From Cupriavidus numazuensis (GTDB taxonomy: Bacteria > Pseudomonadota > Gammaproteobacteria > Burkholderiales > Burkholderiaceae), in NCBI RefSeq assembly GCF_905397435.1, contig NZ_CAJPVI010000066.1, positions 1-45,146 on the forward strand: a stretch of DNA of 45,146 nt. The letters run 5' to 3'. The stretch's first letter is position 1; the number at the start of each line of letters is the position of its first letter. Position numbers and translations under genes: made by a program. This document shows, piece by piece, positions 1 through 8,365 of this stretch. The notes beneath the pieces were generated by a model. The model was not told the origin of the DNA, made no database searches, and was given only the letters and a program-made list of their open reading frames with translations.

Positions 1-177
1 ACCACCACGACCACCACGATGCTGCCCGAACCTGCCTTGCCGTGCGAGGTGATCGCCTTGCACGTGCGCTTGCCAAACGGGGTGGCGTTCGATGTGGGCA
101 AGGTGCGGCTCGAAACGCTGACGGCGATGGTCCAGATGCTGGGGAGGTTGTCGTGTTCCGATTCAACAACGGGCTGA
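1..177 (+). CDS. tnpA: IS66 family TnpA (OrfA), C-terminal fragment
   Basis: Frame 1 is open from the window edge to TGA at 175-177. It encodes the last 58 residues of the small accessory protein of IS66 elements. The stretch LPCEVIALHVRLPNG, followed by a helix rich in Leu and Met, matches the usual C-terminal part of OrfA, which carries a helix-turn-helix upstream. The start lies outside the window. It overlaps the tnpB start by about 25 bases, as is normal for the translationally coupled IS66 genes. The assignment depends mainly on position ahead of tnpB and tnpC. Confidence 0.7.
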   Translation, partial: TTTTTTMLPEPALPCEVIALHVRLPNGVAFDVGKVRLETLTAMVQMLGRLSCSDSTTG

Positions 178-506
178 AGGTCTACCTGCATCGCGATCCC
201 GTGGACTTCCGTGCGGGCATCAACGGTCTGTCGATCCTGGTCGAACAGGCCATGGCGCTCAATCCCATGGCACAGGCGCTGTACGTGTTTGGCAATCGTA
301 GGCGCGATCGCATCAAGATTCTCGCGTGGGATCGCGTTGGCTTCTGGCTGCTGACGAAGCGATTGGACACTGACCACTTTGTCTGGCCGCCCGATGGTGC
401 CAATGTTATCGAGCTCAGCGTGGATCAGTTGCATTGGTTGCTCGATGGCATCGATCTCACGACGCTTCGCAAGCATCCGCAGCGATATTATGCGCGCGTG
501 AGTTGA
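153..506 (+). CDS. tnpB: IS66 family TnpB (OrfB) accessory protein
   Basis: This 117-residue protein has the classic TnpB pattern: VYLHRDPVDFRAGINGL near the N terminus, ALYVFGNRRRDRIKILAWDR in the middle and WLLTKRLDTDHFVWPP after it. TnpB is needed for IS66 transposition together with TnpA and TnpC; its exact job is unknown. A longer open frame exists, but I chose GTG at 153 because GGGGAGG stands just upstream and the IS66 homology begins there. It overlaps the end of tnpA and is followed 31 bases later by tnpC. It appears intact. Confidence 0.9.
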   Translation: MFRFNNGLKVYLHRDPVDFRAGINGLSILVEQAMALNPMAQALYVFGNRRRDRIKILAWDRVGFWLLTKRLDTDHFVWPPDGANVIELSVDQLHWLLDGIDLTTLRKHPQRYYARVS

Positions 507-537
507 ACGACGGACTGGCATGTCGGTCTAATCGCGC

Positions 538-2133
538 ATGCCAGTTACCGTTACCATTACTGCCGAGGAACTCGAGGCGCTGCTCGCAGAACGCGCTGCC
601 GCGCATGCGCTTCGGCACGAGCATGAAGCCCTGCGCAGCGAACTCAGGTTGGTGAAGGCGCAGCGGGATCTGGCAGAAGAGCGACTGCGTGCGTATCGCC
701 GAGAACTGTTCGGCGCCAAGAGCGAAGCGCGGGATGCGGACCAACTGGGACTGTTCAACGAGGCCGAAGCGCTGAGCGCGGCCAATGCGCAGCCCGCGCA
801 GGAAGACGTCCCGGAAACGAAGGTGGGCGCGCACTCGCGCAAGAAGCGTGGACGCAAGCCGCTCGATCCCGATCTGCCACGCGAAACGGTACGCCACGAA
901 TTGCCCGAGTCCGAGCGCTTCTGTGCGCACGATGGTCATGCGCTGGTGGAGATCGGTGTCGAGACGAGCGAACAGCTCGATGTCATTCCCGAACAGGTGC
1001 GCGTCATCCAGCACCAGCGCGTCAAGTACGCGTGCCCATGCTGTGACCTGGGCATCAAAGTCACCCCCGCGCCAGCGCGCATCATTCCCCGCGGCCTGTT
1101 CACCGAATCGGCGCTGGCCTGGATTGCCACCGGCAAGTACCAGTTCGGCATGCCACTGTACCGGCAAGCGGGGCTGCTGCGCCGCTTCGGTGGTGACATC
1201 TCCTCGAACACGATCGCGGCAAGCATGGTGCGCGTCGGTCTGGCCGCCCAGCCCGTCATCAACCTGATGCGGGATGCACTGTTCGACTCGGCGCTGATCT
1301 ACAGCGACGAAACCACCTTCCAGGTCTTGAAGGAGCCAGACCGACGGCCACAAACCAAGAGCTACCTCTGGTGTCAAATGAACGGCTCGGGACCCCCGAT
1401 CCGGTTGTTCACCTACACCCCTGGACGGGGCGGCAACCATGCCGAGCAACTGTTTGCCGGCATCGAGCCCGGCACGGCGCTAATGAGCGACGGCTACGAG
1501 CTGTATAACGGCATCGCCTACGACTACCAACTCGTGCACCTTGGCTGCTGGAGCCATGCCAGGAGGTACTTCATCAAGGCCGAGGATGCTATCCCGAAAG
1601 CGGCGCGCTCGCCAGAGCAACTGCCCACGCGATTCATCAAGCTGATCGCAAAGCTCTATGCGGCCGAAGCGCGCAGTGCCAACTGGCCGGCTCAGCGGCG
1701 ACTGCACCTGCGCACGCGTTATAGCGCTCGGGTCCTCGATCTCATCCAGGCGATGCTCACCGAGCATCGTGACACGGTCGTGCCAGGCAGCTTGCTCGGC
1801 AAGGCACTGCAATACCTGCACGGCCAGTGGCCCAAACTCGTCCGCTACATCGAGAACGGGGACTGGCCCATCTCGAACAATCCTTGCGAGAACGCGATTC
1901 GTCCATTTGTGGTCGGGCGCCGCGGCTGGCTATTCGCCTCCACCGTCGCAGGCGCCCATGCCAGTGCCAATCTTTATTCCCTCGTTGAGACGTGCAAAGC
2001 CAACGGCATTGACCCGTATCGCTACCTGCTCTGGCTGTTCATGAAGTTGCCCCTGGCCACCACGGCCGATGACTATGCCGCGCTGCTACCTTGGGCTATG
2101 CCTGACGCAGTTGTGAGTGACGTCGTTTATTGA
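538..2133 (+). CDS. tnpC: IS66 family transposase TnpC
   Basis: The 531-residue protein is full length for an IS66 DDE transposase. In order it shows an N-terminal leucine-rich coiled coil (about 8-60), a basic stretch RKKRGRKPL (101-109), a Cys cluster (C129, and C166/C168/C169 in YACPCCD) typical of the zinc-binding IS66 domain, and the catalytic core. The candidate DDE residues are D257 (IYSDETTF), D318 (MSDGYEL) and E451 (NNPCENAIRPFVVGRR). No frameshift is seen, so the element could be active if its ends are intact. The left end lies outside the window. Confidence 0.95.
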   Translation: MPVTVTITAEELEALLAERAAAHALRHEHEALRSELRLVKAQRDLAEERLRAYRRELFGAKSEARDADQLGLFNEAEALSAANAQPAQEDVPETKVGAHSRKKRGRKPLDPDLPRETVRHELPESERFCAHDGHALVEIGVETSEQLDVIPEQVRVIQHQRVKYACPCCDLGIKVTPAPARIIPRGLFTESALAWIATGKYQFGMPLYRQAGLLRRFGGDISSNTIAASMVRVGLAAQPVINLMRDALFDSALIYSDETTFQVLKEPDRRPQTKSYLWCQMNGSGPPIRLFTYTPGRGGNHAEQLFAGIEPGTALMSDGYELYNGIAYDYQLVHLGCWSHARRYFIKAEDAIPKAARSPEQLPTRFIKLIAKLYAAEARSANWPAQRRLHLRTRYSARVLDLIQAMLTEHRDTVVPGSLLGKALQYLHGQWPKLVRYIENGDWPISNNPCENAIRPFVVGRRGWLFASTVAGAHASANLYSLVETCKANGIDPYRYLLWLFMKLPLATTADDYAALLPWAMPDAVVSDVVY

Positions 2134-3089
2134 CTGCATACAATCCTCGTCACGAACATCTCATGTGCGCTGGTGTCGAGTTCCAAACCCGTGCCGAGGG
2201 TGGTCAGGTAATTGAAGCCAAGCGCGCCTGCCTGGTTTCCGAGATAGTGCGAGTGTGACAACTCCAGCACGTAGCGTACCGGCCGATCGAGCGCACGCAG
2301 GCCGGTGGGCGCGCGCCACCGGGCGTACACGCTCGCTGTTTGGGCGGACGATGAGGCTTCGATCCCCGATGATGTTCCGAAGCTTCGCAAGTGAATGTTG
2401 GTGTAGCGAAGCTCGAGGTCCAGATCGCTGCCCTCGCGGTGGCGCTCCCAGTCGAGCATCACCGATCCGCCCAGGCCGTAGGCGTTCATCGTGCCACCAT
2501 CAAGGAACGCAATCTCGCGACCGATCTTGTGTTCGATCACAAACTTTGCAATGGACAGGTCACTTGTCACGCGGCCGATCGACGCGTTGAATATGGGCCG
2601 GACAACCAGTTCGTTGTCGTCCATGAGCGGAATATCCCATCCCACACCCGCCGTGCCCGCCATCGTATTCCACTTGGCGGGCAGGCGGCGGGTCTCACGG
2701 CCATCCGACGCGACGAACGACGGATCATAGCGGTTGTACGCAACCGAGCCCTCCAGATAAAGCGGGAAGGAACGGCTTACCGTGGCGCCGCCCCCAAGTT
2801 GCCATAGCGTCAGATCCGGATTGTCCGTGCTGGCACTGCTGATGGACAGTGAACTTGATGCCAGGTCCGGTACCACGGCGAAGGACATCAATGACAGGGC
2901 AGCGACTGACTGCCTCTGGACATTGGCGCCGACCAGGGTGAATGCCGGCCCGGACTGTCCCCGTGCCGGCATGGCCACGACAGCGGCAATCAGCACGCTG
3001 ACCGTCAGCACGGATCTCAGGGTGCCTTGCGGGCGGGCATTGATGCGCCCTTCTCGTTGAAGTGCAGGCCGGGCGGCGAACGACAACAT
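2127..3089 (-). pseudogene. Outer-membrane beta-barrel protein, 3' end cut by IS66
   Basis: The frame codes for 320 residues with a Sec signal (about residues 18-44, RSVLTVSVLIAAVVAMPARGQ), followed by alternating polar and hydrophobic strands with many aromatic residues, as in a small outer-membrane barrel. I prefer ATG at 3089 over the longer frame because the signal peptide follows directly. The last strand ends in HEMFVTRI and the frame then runs into IS66 sequence, adding VCSQ and a stop. Barrels normally end in an aromatic residue, so the last strand or strands are probably missing. It lies 58 bases after the Bug gene on the same strand and may be co-transcribed. The family is not recognised; loss of function is inferred. 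Confidence 0.6.
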
Positions 3090-3147
3090 TGGAATCAGCA
3101 AATGACAGAGATCGCGTTGCACCGGATCAACAGGAAAGGCCAGCGCC

Positions 3148-4143
3148 TCATTCCGCCTTGACTCCTGCAGTGCGGATGATTTCGCCCCATGTCCGGTAGT
3201 CAGCCCGAACGGTTTCGGCGAACTGTGCCGGGCTCTTGATCGGGGGCGCGGACATGTTGGCTGCCGCAAAACGCTGTGCGAGTTCAGGTGAAACCAGCAC
3301 CTTGTTGATCTCGGCATTCAGACGCTGAACGATCTGCGGCGGCGTCCCTGTGGGCACAAACACGCCGTACCAGGAATCGGCATCAAAGCGATAGCCCTGT
3401 TCGGTCATGGTGGGAATATCCGGCAGCGCAGGCGTGCGCCGGGTGCCACTGACTGCCAGCGCGCGCAGCTTGCCGGACCGGATCAGCGGGGCCGACGAGG
3501 TCACATCGACAAATGCCACCTTGATCGTCCCGCCTTGCAGGTCGGTCAGGATCTGCGTCACCGTACGATACGGAACGTGGCGGATTCGCAGCCCGGACTG
3601 CTGCTTGAGCGACTCCATTGTCAGATGGCCGCCAGAGCCGATGCCCCATGACGCGTACTCGAGATCCTCGCCCTTCGCGCGCGCATACTCGACGAACTCC
3701 TTCAAGTTGCGCACAGGCAGGTCGGGTGATACCACGAGGTAACTACCGCCGGAACCGATCTGTGCCACCGGCGCGAGATCCTTCAGCGCATCGTACGGAA
3801 CATGTGGCTGCAGCGTCGCGTTGATGACCATCGCACTGGCGTACGTAAACAGCACGGTGTAGCCGTCCGGCCTGGACTTGGCAACCGTGTCGTTCGCGAT
3901 CATGCCGTTGGCGCCCGACTTGTTGTCCACGATCACCGGCTGCTTCAGCGCGCGGGAAACGCCCTCCGCCACCAGGCGAGCGAAGATGTCCGCGCCGCCA
4001 CCCGCGGCCGATGCGGTAACCAGCCGGAGCGGGCGGGCTGGCCACGCATCAGTTTGCGCCGTCGCCGCACCAGGTGCGGCAACCACGCTCATGGCGGCCA
4101 GTGCCAGCACGACAGTACGGCGGTTGCGAAGAATGCTCGTCAT
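3148..4143 (-). CDS. Bug family (TctC-like) periplasmic solute-binding protein
   Basis: This 331-residue protein starts with a Sec signal cleaved near ATAQ-TDA. It has the Bug hallmarks: WPARPLRLVTASAAGGGADIFARL after the signal, the DNKSGANGMIAND loop that contacts the ligand carboxylate, YVLFTYASAMVIN-like strands, and PDIPTMTEQG in the second lobe. Bug proteins bind carboxylates, amino acids or nicotinate-like compounds in the periplasm, often for tripartite tricarboxylate transporters or as sensors. No TctA/TctB genes lie nearby, so it is an orphan. AAAGGAG is placed 8 bases before the ATG. Two copies of the TTAAGC-N5-GCTTAA motif lie upstream, one of them 31 bases from the start. Confidence 0.93.
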   Translation of the reverse strand: MTSILRNRRTVVLALAAMSVVAAPGAATAQTDAWPARPLRLVTASAAGGGADIFARLVAEGVSRALKQPVIVDNKSGANGMIANDTVAKSRPDGYTVLFTYASAMVINATLQPHVPYDALKDLAPVAQIGSGGSYLVVSPDLPVRNLKEFVEYARAKGEDLEYASWGIGSGGHLTMESLKQQSGLRIRHVPYRTVTQILTDLQGGTIKVAFVDVTSSAPLIRSGKLRALAVSGTRRTPALPDIPTMTEQGYRFDADSWYGVFVPTGTPPQIVQRLNAEINKVLVSPELAQRFAAANMSAPPIKSPAQFAETVRADYRTWGEIIRTAGVKAE

Positions 4144-4173
4144 CCTGTGTCTCCTTTGCCTTGCTTTCCCAAT

Positions 4174-4190
4174 TTAAGCTATTGGCTTAA
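4174..4190. promoter_or_regulatory. Candidate operator, copy A of TTAAGC-N5-GCTTAA
   Basis: A perfect inverted repeat, TTAAGC-TATTG-GCTTAA, 31 bases upstream of the Bug start codon, where it would overlap the promoter. It is one of five matching sites in the window. The regulator is not identified. Confidence 0.7.
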
Positions 4191-4332
4191 TGCACGACGA
4201 ATCGTCACCGCAAGCGAGAGTGCCGTCAAGTAGAAAAACCCCGCAGCCATCCAGGTACGCATTCCAGCAAGCCCGGCTCCCGTGTCGGACGCAATACGTG
4301 GCGGCGGAAACCGGCATCGGTGTTGGGGCAAA

Positions 4333-4365
4333 TACCGGCTACGCGGGGGCACCCGCGAGCCGGTA
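4333..4365. repeat. 14-bp GC-rich hairpin with one bulge
   Basis: TACCGGCT and CGCGGG (separated by one A) pair perfectly with CCCGCG-AGCCGGTA across a GGCA loop. There is no T-run on either side, so it is not a typical intrinsic terminator. It lies 270 bases beyond the TetR stop and between the two operator-like repeats. Confidence 0.55.
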
Positions 4366-4379
4366 TGCTTTGCGCATGA

Positions 4380-4396
4380 TTACGCTACGAGCTTAA
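4380..4396. promoter_or_regulatory. Candidate operator, copy B of TTAAGC-N5-GCTTAA
   Basis: The sequence TTACGC-TACGA-GCTTAA matches the repeat with one mismatch. It lies about 237 bases upstream of the Bug start. Two sites ahead of one gene could allow looping by the bound regulator (inference). Confidence 0.6.
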
Positions 4397-4637
4397 TACC
4401 GGGATAAGATGGAGTACGTCATGCGAAGTTCGGGGGCCACCGCGCCGCAGTACGGGGTGCCTGAGCCACTGGCGCGGCAAGCCTGCACGCGCCTGGCCTG
4501 TGCCACACGGTCTGGAGTCGGGCGATCAGCTTTCCTGGCTATCGGCGTTGCGGCCGATGACAGGTGTTAGGGATGTTGCTGCCCGTCGGTTGGTTTCGCG
4601 CCGGGATATCCGCGAGCGCAGATCCCGCCTGGCGTAT

Positions 4638-5384
4638 TCAGGAGCGTTTTGTCCTGCTTCGCGTCGCCGGTTCGACGGCGGCACTCAGGCCACCTGCGCA
4701 GTAAGCGACCAGGTTCGCAATCGGCGGCTTGATGTTCCGCAGCCGGTCATGGCGGCTCCAGTGCGCCATGGCGTAGACCACGCTGTGGTTGAACCAGACA
4801 TAGCGGTCGCGCAACACCTTGGCGGGAACGTCAGGCAATGCGACAGCGATCAGCCGGCGCACGCGCAGGATGGCCGAGATCGAGGCCGAATCAATCGCCT
4901 CGAGCGAAAATAGCTGCGGACTGAAGGTTGCCTGGGCCAGGACTTGCAGGTAGTCCGGTCCCCAAGGGGTTTCCAGGACTGTGTCGGCAAGCGCGGAGAT
5001 CGATTGCCGGACGACATCCTTGAGCGCAGGCGTCTTGCCGTCCGCTTCGAGATCGTCCAGATAGCGGTGACGCACGGCGTTGACATGCGAAAGCCGCCAG
5101 TTCAACAGCTGGCCGACCAGCGCTTCGCGCGAGCCGAAGTAATAATGCAGAGCGGAGTGATTGCGCTGTCCGGCCTCGGCGGCAATCTGGCGCAGCGGCA
5201 CCAGTTCGACACCATGCTGCGCGAACAGGCGTTCGGCCACTTCAAGAAGGCGCGTGGCGGACTTGCTGTCGGCCCCCGGCCTGGGCTCTGCCGTCCGCGC
5301 CTGCGATTTGCGGTCCGCCAGCTTCTCCACCACAGTCTGTTCGGCCGGTTCCGGCGTGTTGGACGAGCTTTGGGAGCGCCGCAT
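4638..5384 (-). CDS. TetR/AcrR family transcriptional regulator
   Basis: The 248-residue protein carries a TetR-type DNA-binding domain at about residues 43-92: RLLEVAERLFAQHGVELVPL, then RQIAAEAGQRNHSALHYYFGSREAL, the most conserved TetR segment. The C-terminal 150 residues form the ligand and dimer domain and are not diagnostic. There is an unusual 40-residue polar N-terminal extension; no internal ATG offers a shorter start. Its promoter side holds two palindromes that differ from the TTAAGC repeat: GCTTGCAAGC (5421-5430) and CGTGCAA-A-TTGCACG (5450-5464). It is the nearest regulator to the Bug gene and a candidate, unproven, for its control. Confidence 0.92.
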   Translation of the reverse strand: MRRSQSSSNTPEPAEQTVVEKLADRKSQARTAEPRPGADSKSATRLLEVAERLFAQHGVELVPLRQIAAEAGQRNHSALHYYFGSREALVGQLLNWRLSHVNAVRHRYLDDLEADGKTPALKDVVRQSISALADTVLETPWGPDYLQVLAQATFSPQLFSLEAIDSASISAILRVRRLIAVALPDVPAKVLRDRYVWFNHSVVYAMAHWSRHDRLRNIKPPIANLVAYCAGGLSAAVEPATRSRTKRS

Positions 5385-5420
5385 TGGGACAAGAGCTTAG
5401 GGTTCGGTTGGCGCCATTAT

Positions 5421-5464
5421 GCTTGCAAGCACCGAATGAGTGCAAGCGACGTGCAAATTGCACG
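5421..5464. promoter_or_regulatory. Palindromes upstream of tetR (candidate autoregulatory operator)
   Basis: GCTTGCAAGC (10 bp, perfect) and CGTGCAA-A-TTGCACG (7+1+7, perfect) lie 37-80 bases ahead of the TetR start. Both are built on TGCAA/TTGCA, and a further TGCAAG lies between them. TetR proteins commonly repress their own promoters at such sites. Confidence 0.5.
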
Positions 5465-5534
5465 ACAGCCATAGGGAAGCCGAGCCTGCTTGCGACTTCG
5501 GCGTGAAGCGTGGAACGCCGAGGGCCGAGGCGGC

Positions 5535-7787
5535 CTAGGCTAACAAGGTCGCCTTGGACGTCTTCACAAATGCCTCGAACTGGTCTGGCGCAAGCGGTTT
5601 GCTGATCAGGTAGCCCTGTGCTTCGTCACAGCCGTGGCTGGCGAGAACCTCCATCTGATCGATCGTCTCTACCCCTTCGGCAATGGTCCTGAGCCCCTTG
5701 CTCCGGGCCAGGCGCGTCACCGCGCCTACGATCGCACGATCGTCAGCATCGCGGCAGATGTCCCGGACGAATGACCGATCGATCTTCAGCTTGAACACCT
5801 TGAACCGCTTCAGGTAGCTCAGGGACGAGTATCCGGTGCCAAAGTCATCGATTGCCACGCGGACGCCCAGGGTGTGCAGTTGATCGATGATGGCGACGGC
5901 GGCATCGGGATCCCGCATCGCCACGCTTTCGGTCAGTTCCAGTTCGAGCCAATCCGCCGGCAGGCTTGTCTCTTTGAGAACCTTGCCGACGAGTCCGGGC
6001 AAGCTCGGGTGGTGGAACTGGACTCCGGACAGGTTTACCGCGACCGGGAACCCGGGGAGGCCAGCGTGAATCCAGTAGCGACGCTGCTGCGCGGCAGTCC
6101 TCAGCACCCACTCACCGATCTGCATGATCAGCCCGCTGTCCTCGGCCACCGGAATGAACTCGACGGGCGACACTTCACCGAGGAGCGGGTGCGTCCACCG
6201 TATCAGCGCTTCCGCGCCAACCAGCGTGCCGTCCTTGATCGATATCTGCGGCTGGTACACCAGCCGGAACTGCCCCTCATCGAGCGCGTGCCGAAGGGCA
6301 TTGGCAACGCTGAGTTGCCGGATGGTGCACGCCTCCATTTGCCCGGTATAGAAACGATAGCCCGAGCGCCCCTCCCGCTTCACATGATAGAGCGCCGTGT
6401 CCGCATGTCGCAGCAGAACGTCCAGCGTTTCACCGTGGGCAGGATACTGGGCGATACCAAGCGATGCCGACACGGAAAGCTCATGATTCTGCAGTTGGAA
6501 CGGCTCCGAAATCGCCGCGAGTATGCGCCGCGCCAGCGGCTCGGCCTGCCGGGCTGTCGTATCGAGCAGCAGGATTGCGAACTCATCGCCGCCGAGTCGC
6601 GCTACGGTGTCCCGCGACCGCACCTGGCCACGCAGACGGCCAGCCAGCATCACCAGCAGATCGTCCCCAACACTGTGACCAAACGCATCATTGATATTCT
6701 TGAATCGGTCCAGATCAAGAAACATCAAGGCAAGTGGCCGCTGTTCGCTCTTGGCCTTGTCCAGGAGCTCTTCCGCCTGCTCCTGCAGCAGCGCCCGGTT
6801 CGGCAACCCCGTAAGAAGATCGAAATGTGCGAGGTGACGGATCCTGTCCTCGGCTTCCTGCTTCTGGATCGCAATGGTCGCCAGACTGGCCTGCGTCTCC
6901 GAGAGCCACCCGAGAATGCTGAACTCGCGGCCTCGCGGCACGGGAATCGCCGTAAAGAAGTCCCCCCGTCCGAGACGCGCGATCCTTGTATGCAGCTCTT
7001 CGACACGCCCCCCCAGCACCGCCGACATGCGCAGCCTCATGGCGGCGAGCACGGTCAATAAAAGGATGCCGCTTAGCACAATGGCCAGGCGCATCCGTGC
7101 GGCATTGGTAGCCGACTGGCGTGCCGCAGCCAGCGTCCGCGCGTCGGCCAGTCGGTAGAAGTCGCCGATGGCCGCCATGATGCTGGCCTTGGCCGCGTCA
7201 TATTCGGCATCGTAGAGCATGGCAATGGCACGTTCGCGGTTGGTATCGGCCTGCCGCGTGCTCGATCCAACCAGGTTCATCGCCGCATACTCCCTGGCCG
7301 TCAACACGTCCGACTCTGCCTTGGCTCTGGTCAGCCGCGCAAACTCCTCTTCCGTAAAGCCCGCCTCTCGCATCATGGCAATCAGCGGAACTGGCCGGCG
7401 CTCCGTAGCGGCCTTTTCCGCGCCGGGCAACAGCAGATCCCAGTAGATGTTCTGATAGTTGAGCAATCGGGCCCGCTTGCCCTCCCGCACCTCGAGAATC
7501 TCTTCGTAGGCGCGCCTGTAGTTCTGGTTTCCGGTGACGACATAGGTCCGCGCCATGCGTGTCAGGTCATCCGATGACTGGCGCAACATCTCCGCCAGCA
7601 GGAACGATCGCCGCCGTACCTCATCCGCCCGTTCGCTTTCGTGCGAAGCCTGAAGATACAGAGTGAATGTCGCCGCGAAGATGACGAAGGCCACCAGCGC
7701 CAGCCAGTAGTTGAGGGAGTTTCCCCGGTCGGTTCTGTCGGCGGTCATTGATGCATTCTTATAGTCTCGGGGAGAAAGCGTACGCAT
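5535..7787 (-). CDS. Membrane GGDEF-EAL cyclic-di-GMP signalling protein
   Basis: The 750-residue protein has two membrane segments (about 27-46 and 233-253) around a periplasmic helical sensor, then GGDEF and EAL domains. The GGDEF motif is at 399-403, and RSRD at 390-393 is an inhibitory RxxD site at the usual 5-residue distance. The EAL domain has EAL (526-528), VNLS, ELELTES, DDFGTGYSS (647-655), KIDRSF and EGVE, so both synthase and phosphodiesterase activity look possible. The sensor starts with RQSSDDLTRMARTYVVTG and closely matches the sensor of the divergent chemoreceptor at 8366. The start at 7787 has AGGA just upstream; an ATG 13 codons later is possible. Confidence 0.95.
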   Translation of the reverse strand: MRTLSPRDYKNASMTADRTDRGNSLNYWLALVAFVIFAATFTLYLQASHESERADEVRRRSFLLAEMLRQSSDDLTRMARTYVVTGNQNYRRAYEEILEVREGKRARLLNYQNIYWDLLLPGAEKAATERRPVPLIAMMREAGFTEEEFARLTRAKAESDVLTAREYAAMNLVGSSTRQADTNRERAIAMLYDAEYDAAKASIMAAIGDFYRLADARTLAAARQSATNAARMRLAIVLSGILLLTVLAAMRLRMSAVLGGRVEELHTRIARLGRGDFFTAIPVPRGREFSILGWLSETQASLATIAIQKQEAEDRIRHLAHFDLLTGLPNRALLQEQAEELLDKAKSEQRPLALMFLDLDRFKNINDAFGHSVGDDLLVMLAGRLRGQVRSRDTVARLGGDEFAILLLDTTARQAEPLARRILAAISEPFQLQNHELSVSASLGIAQYPAHGETLDVLLRHADTALYHVKREGRSGYRFYTGQMEACTIRQLSVANALRHALDEGQFRLVYQPQISIKDGTLVGAEALIRWTHPLLGEVSPVEFIPVAEDSGLIMQIGEWVLRTAAQQRRYWIHAGLPGFPVAVNLSGVQFHHPSLPGLVGKVLKETSLPADWLELELTESVAMRDPDAAVAIIDQLHTLGVRVAIDDFGTGYSSLSYLKRFKVFKLKIDRSFVRDICRDADDRAIVGAVTRLARSKGLRTIAEGVETIDQMEVLASHGCDEAQGYLISKPLAPDQFEAFVKTSKATLLA

Positions 7788-8063
7788 TCCTGCGCCTCGA
7801 TTCCGTTACAGGATTCTGCCCCTGCCGCAAACAGCTCGCGAGAGTAAAACTACCCAAGGTGTCATTGACCTGACAGCGCAGTGCCATCGAAACCGATAGA
7901 GGGAACAGGCTTGAGTAGTTCTACTCTACGTTCGCTGAATTTTGATGAACTACACTCCATTGGATATGCCAGTTTCGAGTGTTTTTCATGGATCTTCCGC
8001 TCGATGCCGTACGCGTATTTTCAATAAGCATCCCTGAATTGAAAGCAGGCGTCGAAATACTCA

Positions 8064-8267
8064 GGGCATCAGGTCCTCATGGGGGATCCTGGAATATAAG
8101 GACGATTAAAGTCGCTGCCAGCCAGTGAAACATCCCCCGCTAACGAGGGGGTGGAGCTTTCGATGCCCCAAACCGTAAGCTTTTCTCGCACATCCCCTTT
8201 GTGCAACGGTGCTTCCCCGGGCACCACCTTGGGCGGTCCATAGGCCGTTGGACCGCCCACTTTTTTT
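8064..8267 (+). ncRNA. Candidate structured leader RNA or small RNA ending in a terminator
   Basis: Read on the plus strand, GGGCATC (8064-8070) can pair with GATGCCC (8162-8168), closing a junction that holds AGG/CCT and CCCCC/GGGGG (8134-8151) hairpins. After it come GCACA-TCCCCTT-TGTGC (8189-8204), GGTGC-TTCCCCGG-GCACC (8208-8225) and an intrinsic terminator. The loops of the last two hairpins both contain UCCCC. It could be a riboswitch-like leader of the chemoreceptor gene at 8366 or a free small RNA. I do not recognise a known class; in particular the c-di-GMP riboswitch core is absent. Confidence 0.45.
8231..8267 (+). terminator. Intrinsic terminator
   Basis: GGGCGGTCC (8231-8239) pairs perfectly with GGACCGCCC (8250-8258) across a 10-base loop and is followed by seven T at 8261-8267. 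It lies 99 bases ahead of the chemoreceptor start, so it either ends a separate RNA or acts as an attenuator. Confidence 0.85.
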
Positions 8268-8365
8268 GCACCATTTCCGTGAATATTCCTTTGCTTTACG
8301 AATGGCCTCTCTGATTTCCTGAAAATATTCCTCCCCACTTTGTATTCCAAAAACTGGATTTCAAC

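Larger units (their letters stand above)
1..2141 (+). mobile_element. IS66-family insertion sequence, right part
   Basis: The tnpA end, tnpB and tnpC form the standard IS66 gene order, with the left terminus missing from the window. The right edge must be close after the tnpC stop at 2133, because the last codons of the minus-strand outer-membrane protein gene run into this point. I place the edge tentatively at 2141 (ends GCATAC, so the inverted end would begin GTATGC). IS66 ends normally begin with GTA, but without the left end neither the inverted repeat nor the usual 8-bp target duplication can be tested. Confidence 0.7.
4144..4637. other. Gene-free stretch upstream of the Bug gene
   Basis: I see no convincing gene in these 494 bases. 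The stretch holds the Bug ribosome site, two TTAAGC-N5-GCTTAA repeats (4174-4190 and 4380-4396), and between them a strong GC hairpin at 4333-4365. The TetR gene ends at the right edge, reading leftwards, so the hairpin may end TetR transcripts, while the repeats most likely control the Bug gene. Confidence 0.6.
7788..8365. other. Divergent gap between GGDEF-EAL and chemoreceptor genes
   Basis: These 578 bases have no credible protein gene. They contain the promoters of two divergent genes, a perfect 6-bp inverted repeat GAGTAG-TT-CTACTC at 7913-7926 (126 bases ahead of the GGDEF gene), the structured RNA candidate described separately (8064-8267), and an AT-rich stretch after 8268 just ahead of the chemoreceptor. 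Confidence 0.6.

Noticed and set aside
457..1449. Minus-strand open frame of 330 codons inside IS66 tnpC
   Set aside because: The plus strand encodes a full DDE transposase here; the reverse frame shows no recognised motif and follows the codon bias of the real gene.
5874..7061. Plus-strand open frame of 395 codons opposite the GGDEF-EAL gene
   Set aside because: Shadow frame with no domain; the opposite strand has intact GGDEF and EAL motifs.
8064..8230. Cyclic-di-GMP riboswitch ahead of the chemoreceptor
   Set aside because: The location is tempting, but the conserved core of the GEMM-I class (CACGCACAGGGCAAACC-like) and its GAAA tetraloop receptor pattern are not visible on either strand.
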